A DNA stretch of 30,641 nt. Source: Pseudomonadota bacterium. GTDB taxonomy: Bacteria; Pseudomonadota; Gammaproteobacteria; Burkholderiales; Burkholderiaceae. Both the position numbers and the translations under genes were made by a program. Positions within the stretch are counted from its first letter, which is position 1. Every line of letters starts with the position of its first letter. The DNA is taken from NCBI GenBank assembly GCA_029777935.1, contig JAKORH010000023.1:1-30641 (forward strand), given 5' to 3'. Shown piece after piece: positions 14,400 through 21,633 of the stretch. The notes beneath the pieces were generated by a model, which saw only the letters and a list, made by a program, of their open reading frames with translations, was not told the DNA's origin and did not search any database.

Positions 14400-15041
14400 A
14401 TGGAACTGCCGGCAATGAAGCGCGCGTCGATGTCGGCGCGGAACCTGGCCCTGGTCGCAGGCGGATTCATGGTTGCGCACTCCGCGCATGCGCTGGACAT
14501 CCTCGCGGCTCAGCACCTGGCGCGCCAGAGCGGCTGTCTGCAGTGCCACTCCGTGTACCAGAAGAAGATCGGGCCGGCGTGGAAGGATGTCGCGGCGAAG
14601 TATCACGGGGCACCGGATGCGGAGCGCAGGCTCTACCTGCACGTGACGACAGGCCGCAAGGCGAAGTTCGATGATGGGCATGAGGAAGACCACCCGATCG
14701 TGAAGACCGGCGATCCGAAGCGAATCACGAACCTGGTCGACTGGATCCTCGCGCTGCCGATTGCCGCGCCGGTCGACGTCACGGCCGCCGAAACGCTCGC
14801 GCGCCAGAGCGGTTGCCTGAAGTGCCACGACGTGAACAAGAGCAAGGTCGGCCCGGCGTGGAAGAGCGTCGCGGCCAAGTACCTCGGTGAAGTCGGTGCG
14901 GAGGACAAGCTCTACAAGCACGTGACGACCGGGCGCATGGCGAAATTCGCGGACGGCCACGAGGAACACCACCCCATCGTCAAGACCAGCGACTCGGACC
15001 GCATCAACAACCTCGTGAACTGGGTGCTTTCGCTGAGGTGA
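14400..15041 (+). CDS. tandem diheme cytochrome c, two c551-like His-ligated domains
   Basis: 213 residues from the ATG at 14400 (GAGG five bases upstream). A signal peptide runs to about residue 31 (HSAHA-L). Domain 1 covers about residues 33-119 (C46-LQC-H50) and domain 2 about 126-213 (C139-LKC-H143). The domains are near-repeats (LARQSGCLxCH; GPAWKxVAAKY; VTTGR; DGHEExHPIVK; NLVxWxL). In both, His-Pro (H98, H191) replaces the Met-Pro of c551. Domain 1 has no Met at all, and domain 2 only M180. Both resemble the monoheme protein 1 kb upstream, so the gene likely arose by duplication. It is a predicted periplasmic electron carrier. Confidence 0.87.
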   Translation: MELPAMKRASMSARNLALVAGGFMVAHSAHALDILAAQHLARQSGCLQCHSVYQKKIGPAWKDVAAKYHGAPDAERRLYLHVTTGRKAKFDDGHEEDHPIVKTGDPKRITNLVDWILALPIAAPVDVTAAETLARQSGCLKCHDVNKSKVGPAWKSVAAKYLGEVGAEDKLYKHVTTGRMAKFADGHEEHHPIVKTSDSDRINNLVNWVLSLR

Positions 15042-15239
15042 CCTGGGCGGCCTGAATCGGGCCGGCGCCCCGGGACGCTGTCTCGCCGGACTCCGGGCCG
15101 CCGCGGAAAGCTGTCCCCGGCGCGGCGGTGGCGCGTCTCTGCACGCCGATTGGCCTGCATCAAGCCCCGCGGCTTGCTGGTGGCCGCCCGCTCCCTTACC
15201 CTTCGGCCGCCACGCGCGCCGGCAGTTGCGCGCCTACCT
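15042..15239. other. non-coding stretch before the inverted-repeat element
   Basis: About 200 GC-rich bases between the tandem cytochrome stop and the cloverleaf element. With the element, the gene-free gap reaches 469 bases. No gene, terminator with U-tract or clear promoter is seen. Confidence 0.5.
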
Positions 15240-15509
15240 AGAACCTATCCGCGAGTAATTCGTGTGTGCGACGGGCCTAATTGGCTTGCAGCGCTAGGCG
15301 CGAGGAGCGCGGTTTGGTTCATCCAAATTAGCGACGAGCAACAACGCGATGCGAGCCAATTTGGCCCGTCCCTTTGGGTTGTCGCCAGAAAGCCCGGCTG
15401 CGGTGTTGCCCGGCTTGGCCGTAGGCCGGGCTACTGTCCTACGCCGGGCGCCTTGCATCCGGGCTTTCTGGCGACAACGCATCGCACGAATTACTCGCGG
15501 ATAGGTTCT
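15240..15509. repeat. 270-bp composite inverted-repeat (cloverleaf) element
   Basis: Arms at 15240-15264 and 15485-15509 are perfect 25-bp inverted repeats. Inside lie two further inverted pairs: 15270-15289 with 15351-15370 (18 of 20 matches) and 15378-15397 with 15459-15478 (20 of 20). The order A-B-B'-C-C'-A' would fold into a stem carrying two hairpin arms. No protein is encoded and no target duplication is obvious. It ends two bases before the ccmA ATG, and its right arm contains the only ribosome-site-like sequence for ccmA (GGATAGG, 15499-15505). It may be a MITE-like or REP-like mobile palindrome. Confidence 0.8.
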
Positions 15510-15510
15510 T

Positions 15511-16140
15511 ATGTTGCAGACCATCGACCTCGAATGCATGCGCGGCGAGCGGCTGCTGTTCGCGCACCTCGACTTCACCGTCGAGGCCGGCACGTGCCTG
15601 CACATCGCCGGCGAGAACGGCGCGGGCAAGACGAGCCTGCTGCGCATCCTGTGCGGGCTGCTGTCGCCCACGCACGGCGAGGTGCAGTGGGAGGGCCGGA
15701 ACATCCGCAAGTTGCGCGAAGATTACTGGCAACAGCTTGCGTACGTCGGGCACCTGAACGGCGTGAAGGATGACCTGACCGCGCTGGAAAACGTGCGCTT
15801 CGGCTCGGCGGTCACCGGCCGCGCGGCGCCGGCCGAGCGCGCGCGCACGGCGCTGGCGGAACTGGCGCTCGGTGCATTCGAAGGCTCGCAGGCGCGGTTT
15901 CTCTCGCAGGGGCAGAAGCGCCGCGTGGCGCTGGCGCGCCTGTTCCTGGCCGAAGCGGCCAGGCTGTGGATCCTCGACGAGCCGTTCACCGCACTCGACG
16001 TGCGCGGGGTGGGCGTGCTGGTCGACCTGATCGAGCGCCACACCGCGCGCGGCGGCATCGTGGTGCTGACCACGCACCAGGACGTGCCGCTGGCTGGGCG
16101 CGTGGCGCGGCTCGACCTGCGCGCCGCGGAGCCGGCATGA
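15511..16140 (+). CDS. ccmA: heme exporter ATPase CcmA
   Basis: 209 residues. ABC ATPase with Walker A GENGAGKTS (about residues 34-42), signature LSQGQKRR, Walker B LWILDEPF and an H-loop (TTHQD). CcmA with CcmB releases holo-CcmE from the CcmC complex in System I cytochrome c maturation. It is the first gene of a full ccmABCDEFGHI set. The ATG at 15511 directly follows a large inverted-repeat element that supplies its ribosome-site-like GGATAGG. Confidence 0.95.
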   Translation: MLQTIDLECMRGERLLFAHLDFTVEAGTCLHIAGENGAGKTSLLRILCGLLSPTHGEVQWEGRNIRKLREDYWQQLAYVGHLNGVKDDLTALENVRFGSAVTGRAAPAERARTALAELALGAFEGSQARFLSQGQKRRVALARLFLAEAARLWILDEPFTALDVRGVGVLVDLIERHTARGGIVVLTTHQDVPLAGRVARLDLRAAEPA

Positions 16141-16173
16141 GCGCCGCACGGCCGCTCCGAGATGGCTCGTACA

Positions 16174-16282
16174 GCCGGTCGCGAGACGCGACCGGCGTTC
16201 GCGCCGTCCAAGCCCGCGCAGGCGGGCTTGGAGCCGCGGCCCTCACCCCCCTCGGGGGGACAGCGCGAAGCGCGAAGAGGGC
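16174..16282. repeat. cluster of three palindromes between ccmA and ccmB
   Basis: Three successive hairpins fill the gap: 16174-16183 with 16187-16196 (10-bp perfect stem), 16208-16217 with 16222-16231 (10-bp perfect stem), and GCCCTC at 16239-16244 with GAGGGC at 16277-16282 enclosing CCCCCC-TC-GGGGGG. ccmA and ccmB usually abut or overlap, so this 145-bp spacer looks like inserted repeat DNA. Confidence 0.7.
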
Positions 16283-16285
16283 ACC

Positions 16286-16954
16286 ATGACGGCTACGTTC
16301 ACGGCCGTGGTCAGGCGCGACCTGCTGCTGGCGGTGCGCCAGCGCGCCGACGTGGCCAACACGCTGCTGTTCTTCATCGTCGTGGTGACGATGGTGCCGC
16401 TCGGCGTCGGGCCGGAGCTGAACACGCTGCGCACGATCGCGCCCGGCGTGGTGTGGGTCGCCGCGCTGCTGGCGGCGATCCTGTCGCTCGGGCGGCTGTT
16501 CGCCAACGACTACGCCGACGGCTCGCTCGAGCAGATGCTGCTCACCGGCGAACCGCTGCCGATCATCGTGCTGGCCAAGGCGTTCGCGCACTGGCTGACC
16601 ACGGGCTTGCCGATCACGCTGATGGCCGCGCTGCTGGGCGTGATGTTCGACCTCGGCGTGGAACCGACCGCGGTCCTGATGGTCTCTTTGCTGCTCGGCA
16701 CGCCGGCGCTGTCGCTGATCGGCGCCGTTGGCGCGGGACTCACGCTCGGGCTGCGCGGCGGCGGCGTGCTGATTTCGCTGCTGGTGCTGCCGCTGTACGT
16801 GCCGGTGCTGATCTTCGGCGCCGGCGCCGTCGAGGCGGTCGCGGGGGGCCTGTCGCCGCAGGGACATCTGCTGCTGCTGGCGGCTCTGTCCCTCGGGACG
16901 ACCGTATTGGCGCCATGGGCTATCGCCGCCGCGCTGCGGATTTCTATGGAATGA
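16286..16954 (+). CDS. ccmB: heme exporter membrane subunit CcmB
   Basis: 222 residues with about six membrane segments (TLLFFIVVVTMVPLGVG; LITLMA-type and LVLPLYVPVLIFGAG stretches). It includes the family phrase FANDYADGSLEQMLL near residue 72. It is the membrane partner of CcmA. Length matches the family. The ATG at 16286 lies four bases past a hairpin cluster. The stop overlaps an FNR-like palindrome. Confidence 0.95.
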   Translation: MTATFTAVVRRDLLLAVRQRADVANTLLFFIVVVTMVPLGVGPELNTLRTIAPGVVWVAALLAAILSLGRLFANDYADGSLEQMLLTGEPLPIIVLAKAFAHWLTTGLPITLMAALLGVMFDLGVEPTAVLMVSLLLGTPALSLIGAVGAGLTLGLRGGGVLISLLVLPLYVPVLIFGAGAVEAVAGGLSPQGHLLLLAALSLGTTVLAPWAIAAALRISME

Positions 16955-16964
16955 TCGCGATCAA
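16951..16964. promoter_or_regulatory. FNR-like palindrome ATGAT-CGCG-ATCAA
   Basis: ATGATCGCGATCAA matches the FNR consensus TTGAT-N4-ATCAA in nine of ten fixed positions. It overlaps the ccmB stop codon and lies 113 bases before ccmC. It could drive an internal, oxygen-responsive promoter for ccmC onward. A chance match inside coding DNA is possible. Confidence 0.35.
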
Positions 16965-17076
16965 CTGCGCAGTAACATCCGTCGTTACAGTGCTGGCTGT
17001 GCTTCCGCATCAGTTCGGCTGAATACGCCGGCCGAATCCTCCGGCTGAATCCTCCGGCAGACTCCCACGGACCCCG

Positions 17077-17829
17077 ATGACCACCGCGACCGCGGCTTCC
17101 GAATTGAACCTGTTCCGCTATTCGGCGCCGCACCTCTTCTATCCGCTGGCGGGACGGATGATCCCGTGGTTCGCGGCGCTGGCGGCGATCCTGGCCGCGG
17201 TCGGCCTTTACCTGGGCTTCTTCGCCGCGCCGACCGACGCGACGCAGGGGGACAGCTACCGCATCATCTTCATCCACGTGCCGTCGGCATGGATGGCGAT
17301 GTTCCTGTACGTCGTGATGGCGTTCTGGGCCGGCGTGGGGCTGGTGTTCAACACGCGGCTGTCGTCGATGATGGCGAGCGCGATCGCGCCCAGCGGCGCG
17401 CTGATGGCGTTCATCGCGCTATGGACCGGCGCACTGTGGGGGCGGCCGACGTGGGGCGCGTACTGGGTGTGGGACGCGCGGCTGACCTCGACGCTGATCC
17501 TGCTGTTCCTGTACCTGGGCTTCATCGCGCTGCAGGCGGCGATCGACGATCCGCGCCGCGCCGACAAGGCGAGCGCGGTGCTGGCGCTGGTCGGCGCGGT
17601 CAACGTGCCGATCATCTATTTTTCGGTCAAGTGGTGGAACACGCTGCACCAGGGCGCGTCGGTGAAGCTGACCGGCTCGTCGATGGCCGCCACGATGCTG
17701 GCGGGCATGCTGGTGATGGTGTTCGCGTTCTGGATGTACTGCATCGCCGCCGTGCTGTATCGCGTGCGCACGATCATGCTCGAGCGCGAGCGGCGCAGTG
17801 CGTGGGTGGGCGAGGCGATCCGCAGCTAG
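17077..17829 (+). CDS. ccmC: heme delivery protein CcmC
   Basis: 250 residues, six membrane segments, and the tryptophan-rich periplasmic motif WGAYWVWDARLTS (about residues 126-138) that binds heme in the CcmC/CcmF family. It also has HVPSAWMAM near residue 68 carrying an axial-type histidine. CcmC loads heme onto CcmE. It is separated from ccmB by 122 bases, with an FNR-like site in between. Confidence 0.96.
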   Translation: MTTATAASELNLFRYSAPHLFYPLAGRMIPWFAALAAILAAVGLYLGFFAAPTDATQGDSYRIIFIHVPSAWMAMFLYVVMAFWAGVGLVFNTRLSSMMASAIAPSGALMAFIALWTGALWGRPTWGAYWVWDARLTSTLILLFLYLGFIALQAAIDDPRRADKASAVLALVGAVNVPIIYFSVKWWNTLHQGASVKLTGSSMAATMLAGMLVMVFAFWMYCIAAVLYRVRTIMLERERRSAWVGEAIRS

Positions 17830-17845
17830 GATTGAGGATTGAGTG

Positions 17846-17896
17846 TGTCATTCCCGCCCCCGATTCAAGCACTCGGGGGCAGGCTGCAGCGGGAAT
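17846..17896. repeat. REP-like palindrome between ccmC and ccmD
   Basis: The unit begins GTGTCATTCCCGC. ATTCCCGC at 17850-17857 pairs with GCGGGAAT at 17889-17896, and inside it GCCCCCGA pairs with TCGGGGGC. The leading GTGTCATTCCCGC is shared with the repeat at 18551, so both belong to one dispersed family. Confidence 0.65.
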
Positions 17897-17924
17897 CCAG
17901 CGACTCTAGGCAACGGAGTTTGAA

Positions 17925-18098
17925 ATGCAATGGGGCAGTCTGAGTGAGTTCCTGCACATGGGCGGCTATGGCGGCTACGTGTGGAGCTCGTACGGCGTGT
18001 GTGCGCTGCTGATCGTGGCCGAAGTGCTGTCGGCGCGCGCGCGGCGGCAGCGCGCGGTGGCGGAAGCGCGGCGGCAGGCGGTGCGGGAGCGCGGATGA
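17925..18098 (+). CDS. ccmD: CcmD, small heme-export membrane protein
   Basis: 57 residues from the ATG at 17925 to the TGA at 18096. The N-terminal phrase [17 protein letters not shown], followed by one membrane segment ([12 protein letters not shown]) and an Arg/Ala-rich cytoplasmic tail ([14 protein letters not shown]), is typical of CcmD. CcmD holds CcmE in the CcmABCD complex. The stop overlaps the ccmE start (ATGA at 18095-18098). Confidence 0.93.
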   Translation: MQWGSLSEFLHMGGYGGYVWSSYGVCALLIVAEVLSARARRQRAVAEARRQAVRERG

Positions 18099-18541
18099 AG
18101 CCGCGGCAGAAGAGATTGGCGCTGATCGTGGGCGGCATCGCGGTGCTCGGCATCGCCGCGTACCTGATCCTGTCGGCGTTCAAGGAGAACCTGGTGTTCT
18201 TCTTCTCGCCGTCGGACGTGGTCGCGCAGAAGGCGCCGAACGGGCGAGCGTTCCGCATCGGCGGGCTGGTCGAGCCCGGCAGCGTCAAACGCGACGGCGT
18301 GACCGTGACGTTCAAGGTCACCGACACCGCGCACACCATCCCTGTCACGTACCAGGGCATCCTTCCGGACCTGTTCAAGGAAGGCAAGGGCGTGGTCGCA
18401 CAGGGCAAGCTCGGGCCCGACGGCACCTTCCGCGCCTCGGAAGTGCTGGCCAAGCACGACGAGAACTACATGCCGCCCGACGCCGCGCACGCGATCGAGC
18501 AGGCGCAGAAGGCGCAGAAGACGCTGCAGGTGAAGCAGTGA
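18095..18541 (+). CDS. ccmE: heme chaperone CcmE
   Basis: 148 residues. An N-terminal anchor ([19 protein letters not shown]) is followed by a periplasmic OB-fold ([30 protein letters not shown]). The conserved heme-binding region is [11 protein letters not shown], whose His binds heme covalently and whose Tyr is the ligand. A Gln/Lys-rich tail follows. It is coupled to ccmD by a 4-base overlap. Confidence 0.96.
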   Translation: MKPRQKRLALIVGGIAVLGIAAYLILSAFKENLVFFFSPSDVVAQKAPNGRAFRIGGLVEPGSVKRDGVTVTFKVTDTAHTIPVTYQGILPDLFKEGKGVVAQGKLGPDGTFRASEVLAKHDENYMPPDAAHAIEQAQKAQKTLQVKQ

Positions 18542-18550
18542 TGGCGGGCA

Positions 18551-18623
18551 GTGTCATTCCCGCGCAAGCGGGAATTCAGTGTGTCGCCCGCTGACTGGAT
18601 GCCCGCGTTCGCGGGCATGACAC
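18551..18623. repeat. REP-like double-hairpin repeat between ccmE and ccmF
   Basis: Outer arms GTGTCAT (18551-18557) and ATGACAC (18617-18623) enclose two hairpins: 18556-18575 (ATTCCCGC with GCGGGAAT) and 18599-18618 (ATGCCCGC with GCGGGCAT). The ATTCCC...GGGAAT core resembles the dRS3-type repeats known from Neisseria and the similar dispersed repeats of other betaproteobacteria. It is the same family as 17846-17896. Confidence 0.75.
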
Positions 18624-18651
18624 GTTTCGATCCAGGCAAGAAAGCAGACTC

Positions 18652-20631
18652 ATGATTCCCGAACTCGGTCACTTCTCGCTGATCCTGGCGCTGCTGCTGG
18701 CGCTGGTGCAGGGCACGCTGCCGCTCGTGGGCGCGCACAAGGGCGTGCGTGAATGGATGGCGCTGGCGCGGCCGGTCGCGCAGGGATTGTGGGTGTTCGT
18801 TGCGTTCGCGTGGCTGTGCCTGGCGTACTCGTTCGTCACCAGCGACTTCTCGGTTGTCAACGTCGCGACCAACTCGAACTCGCTGCTGCCCGTGTATTAC
18901 AAGGTCGCCGCGTCCTGGGGTTCGCACGAAGGCTCGATGCTGCTGTGGGTGCTGATGCTGTCATGCTGGGGCGTGGCGGTGAGCCTGTTCAGCCGCCATC
19001 TGCCCGACGAGATGATCGCGCGCGTGCTCGGCGTCATGGGACTGGTCGCCGCCGGCTTCCTCGTATTCATCCTGACCACGTCCGATCCGTTCGAGCGGCT
19101 GTTCCCGGCCGCCGCCGAAGGACGCGACCTGAATCCGCTGCTGCAGGACCCCGGCATGGTGCTGCATCCGCCGATGCTGTACATGGGCTACGTCGGCTTC
19201 TCGGTTGCGTTCGCCTTCGCGCTGTCGGCCCTGCTCGGCGGCAAGCTCGACGCGGCGTGGGCGCGCTGGTCGCGTCCGTGGACCACGGTCGCGTGGTGCT
19301 TCCTGACCATGGGCATCGGCCTGGGATCGTGGTGGGCGTATTACGAGCTCGGCTGGGGCGGCTGGTGGTTCTGGGATCCGGTGGAGAACGCGTCGTTCAT
19401 GCCGTGGCTGGTCGGCACCGCGCTGGTCCATTCACTCGCGGTGACCGAGAAGCGCGGCACGTTCAAGGCGTGGACCGTGCTGCTGGCGATCTTCGCGTTC
19501 TCGCTGTCGCTGCTGGGCACGTTCCTGGTTCGCTCCGGTGTGCTGACCAGCGTGCATGCGTTCGCAACCGATCCGAAGCGCGGCGTATTCATCCTCGCGT
19601 TCCTGGTGCTGGTGATCGGCGCGTCGCTGGCGCTGTTCGCGTGGCGCGCGCCGCGGGTGGGCATCGGCGGCACGTTCTCCGCGGTGTCGCGCGAATCGAT
19701 GCTGCTCGCCAACAACGTGCTGTTGACGGTGGCGGGCGGATCGGTGTTGCTCGGAACACTGTATCCGCTGTTCCTCGACGCGCTCGGGCTGGGCAAGATC
19801 TCGGTCGGCCCGCCGTACTTCGACACCGTGTTCGTGCCGATCATGGCGCCGCTGCTGTTCCTGATGGGCGTGGGGCCGCTGGCGCGCTGGCGCCAGGCGT
19901 CGATCCCGGACCTGTGGACGCAACTGCGCTGGGCGCTCGCCGTCTCGCTGATCCTGGGAGTCGCGCTGCCCTTCATCGGTGGGCGCTGGTCGCCGATGCT
20001 GGCGTTCGGCTACTGGCTCGCCGCCTGGGTGGTGCTCGCCACGATCGAGCAGGTGCGCACGCAGATCCGCAACGTGAGTGGCGGACTGTTCGCGAGGTTC
20101 GCCGCGCAGCCGCGCGGCTGGTGGGGCATGACGGTCGCGCATCTGGGCATGGCCGTGTTCGTGATCGGCGTCACGTCGGTCAAGGGCTATGAGATCGAGC
20201 GCGACGTGAAGATGGCGGTGGGCGACACGGTCAGCGTGCGCAACTACACGTTCCGCTTCGACGGCGTGACCGACCGCACGGGCCCGAACTACCGTGCCGC
20301 GCGCGGCGCGGTCACGGTGACCAGGAACGGCAAGCCCGACATGGTGCTGCATCCGGAGAAGCGCATCTACCTCGCGCAGCAGGGCATGCCGATGACCGAG
20401 GCCGCGATCGACACCGGCATCACCGGGGACGTGTATGTGTCGCTCGGCGAGCAGGTCGGTGACAAGGGCGAGTGGACCGTGCGCGTGTACTACAAGCCGT
20501 TCGTGACCTGGCTGTGGGGCGGTTGCGTGATCATGGCGCTCGGCGGCTTCCTCGCGATGAGCGATCGCCGCTACCGTTCGCTCGCGCGTCGCGATGCGAT
20601 CGCGATCGGTGCGAGGCCGGCGGCAGCGTGA
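18652..20631 (+). CDS. ccmF: cytochrome c heme lyase subunit CcmF
   Basis: 659 residues and many membrane segments. It contains the WWD domain GWGGWWFWDPVENASFMPW (about residues 233-251) and the histidine-bearing loops of the family (SWGSHEGSMLLWV; LHPPMLYMGYVGF). CcmF with CcmH and CcmI ligates heme to CXXCH apocytochromes. Length matches the family. The stop lies seven bases before ccmG. Confidence 0.96.
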   Translation: MIPELGHFSLILALLLALVQGTLPLVGAHKGVREWMALARPVAQGLWVFVAFAWLCLAYSFVTSDFSVVNVATNSNSLLPVYYKVAASWGSHEGSMLLWVLMLSCWGVAVSLFSRHLPDEMIARVLGVMGLVAAGFLVFILTTSDPFERLFPAAAEGRDLNPLLQDPGMVLHPPMLYMGYVGFSVAFAFALSALLGGKLDAAWARWSRPWTTVAWCFLTMGIGLGSWWAYYELGWGGWWFWDPVENASFMPWLVGTALVHSLAVTEKRGTFKAWTVLLAIFAFSLSLLGTFLVRSGVLTSVHAFATDPKRGVFILAFLVLVIGASLALFAWRAPRVGIGGTFSAVSRESMLLANNVLLTVAGGSVLLGTLYPLFLDALGLGKISVGPPYFDTVFVPIMAPLLFLMGVGPLARWRQASIPDLWTQLRWALAVSLILGVALPFIGGRWSPMLAFGYWLAAWVVLATIEQVRTQIRNVSGGLFARFAAQPRGWWGMTVAHLGMAVFVIGVTSVKGYEIERDVKMAVGDTVSVRNYTFRFDGVTDRTGPNYRAARGAVTVTRNGKPDMVLHPEKRIYLAQQGMPMTEAAIDTGITGDVYVSLGEQVGDKGEWTVRVYYKPFVTWLWGGCVIMALGGFLAMSDRRYRSLARRDAIAIGARPAAA

Positions 20632-20638
20632 GCGAGCG

Positions 20639-21175
20639 ATGAAGAAGGCCGCGCTCTATCTGATTCCGCTCGCCGCGTTTGTCGTGCTGGCGGTGTTTCT
20701 GCTGCGCGGGCTGTGGCTGAATCCGCGCGAGGTGCCGTCGCCGCTGATCGGCAAGGCGGCGCCGATGTTCGTGCGGCCGGAGCTGTACGCACCGCAGGCG
20801 CAGTTCGACAGCAAGCAGATGCTCGGCCAGGTGTGGGTGTTCAACGTGTTCGCGTCGTGGTGCATGCCGTGCCGGCAGGAGCACCCGCTGTGGAACGAAC
20901 TGGCGACGAAGAAGCTGGTGCCGATCGTGGGTCTGAACTACAAGGACGAAGCGGGAGCAGCCAAGAAGTGGCTGACGGATCTCGGCAATCCGTACACGCA
21001 GATCGTGGTCGACGGCGACGGCCGCCTCGGCATCGACTACGGTGTGTACGGCGTGCCCGAGACCTTTGTCATCGACAAGCAAGGCGTGATCCGGCACAAG
21101 CAGATCGGACCGGTCACGCCCGAGGTTCTGGAGCAGAAGATCGTGCCGCTGGTGCGCGAACTGCAAAAATCATGA
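20639..21175 (+). CDS. ccmG: thiol:disulfide oxidoreductase CcmG (DsbE)
   Basis: 178 residues from the ATG at 20639. A signal anchor (LYLIPLAAFVVLAVFLL) precedes a thioredoxin fold with active site ASWCMPCRQEHP (about residues 76-87) and the cis-proline region YGVPETFVID. It keeps apocytochrome CXXCH thiols reduced. The stop overlaps the ccmH ATG. Confidence 0.95.
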   Translation: MKKAALYLIPLAAFVVLAVFLLRGLWLNPREVPSPLIGKAAPMFVRPELYAPQAQFDSKQMLGQVWVFNVFASWCMPCRQEHPLWNELATKKLVPIVGLNYKDEAGAAKKWLTDLGNPYTQIVVDGDGRLGIDYGVYGVPETFVIDKQGVIRHKQIGPVTPEVLEQKIVPLVRELQKS

Positions 21176-21633
21176 AGACGATATTCTTCCTGCTGGCGCT
21201 GCTGCTGGGCGGCGTGGTGCTGGCTCAGTCGACCGCGGTGCCCACCGAGGACGATCCGGTCGCATCCAAGCGCGCGGTCGAGCTGGGCATGAAGCTGCGC
21301 TGCCTCGTGTGCCAGAACCAGTCGATCGAGGATTCGCACGCCGATCTCGCCGCTGACCTGCGGCGCCAAATCCGCGAGCAGATGGCGGCCGGCAAGTCGG
21401 ACCGCGAGATCATCCAGTTCATGACCGACCGCTACGGCGACTTCGTCCTCTACGACCCGCCGTTCAAGGCCACCACGCTGCTGCTGTGGACCGGGCCGGC
21501 ATTGCTGCTGCTCATCGGCGCGATCGTGATGGCGCGCGTGATCCGCGCGCGGCGGCGGCTCGTCGCGCCGCTGTCGGACGCCGAGCGCGCGCGCGCCGAA
21601 TCGCTCCTCGCCGGCAGGGAGAGCGGGCAGTGA
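21172..21633 (+). CDS. ccmH: cytochrome c maturation protein CcmH (CcmL type)
   Basis: 153 residues. A signal peptide (TIFFLLALLLGGVVLAQ) is followed by the redox motif LRCLVCQNQSIEDS (about residues 41-54), a helical domain (MTDRYGDFVLYDPPFK) and a C-terminal membrane anchor. It handles apocytochrome thiols with CcmG. It overlaps ccmG by ATGA and ccmI by GTGA. Confidence 0.95.
   Translation: MKTIFFLLALLLGGVVLAQSTAVPTEDDPVASKRAVELGMKLRCLVCQNQSIEDSHADLAADLRRQIREQMAAGKSDREIIQFMTDRYGDFVLYDPPFKATTLLLWTGPALLLLIGAIVMARVIRARRRLVAPLSDAERARAESLLAGRESGQ

Noticed and set aside
15240..18623. Palindromes in the ccm operon as a CRISPR array
   Set aside because: The units are unequal inverted repeats at gene junctions, not regularly spaced direct repeats with unique spacers, and no cas gene is present.
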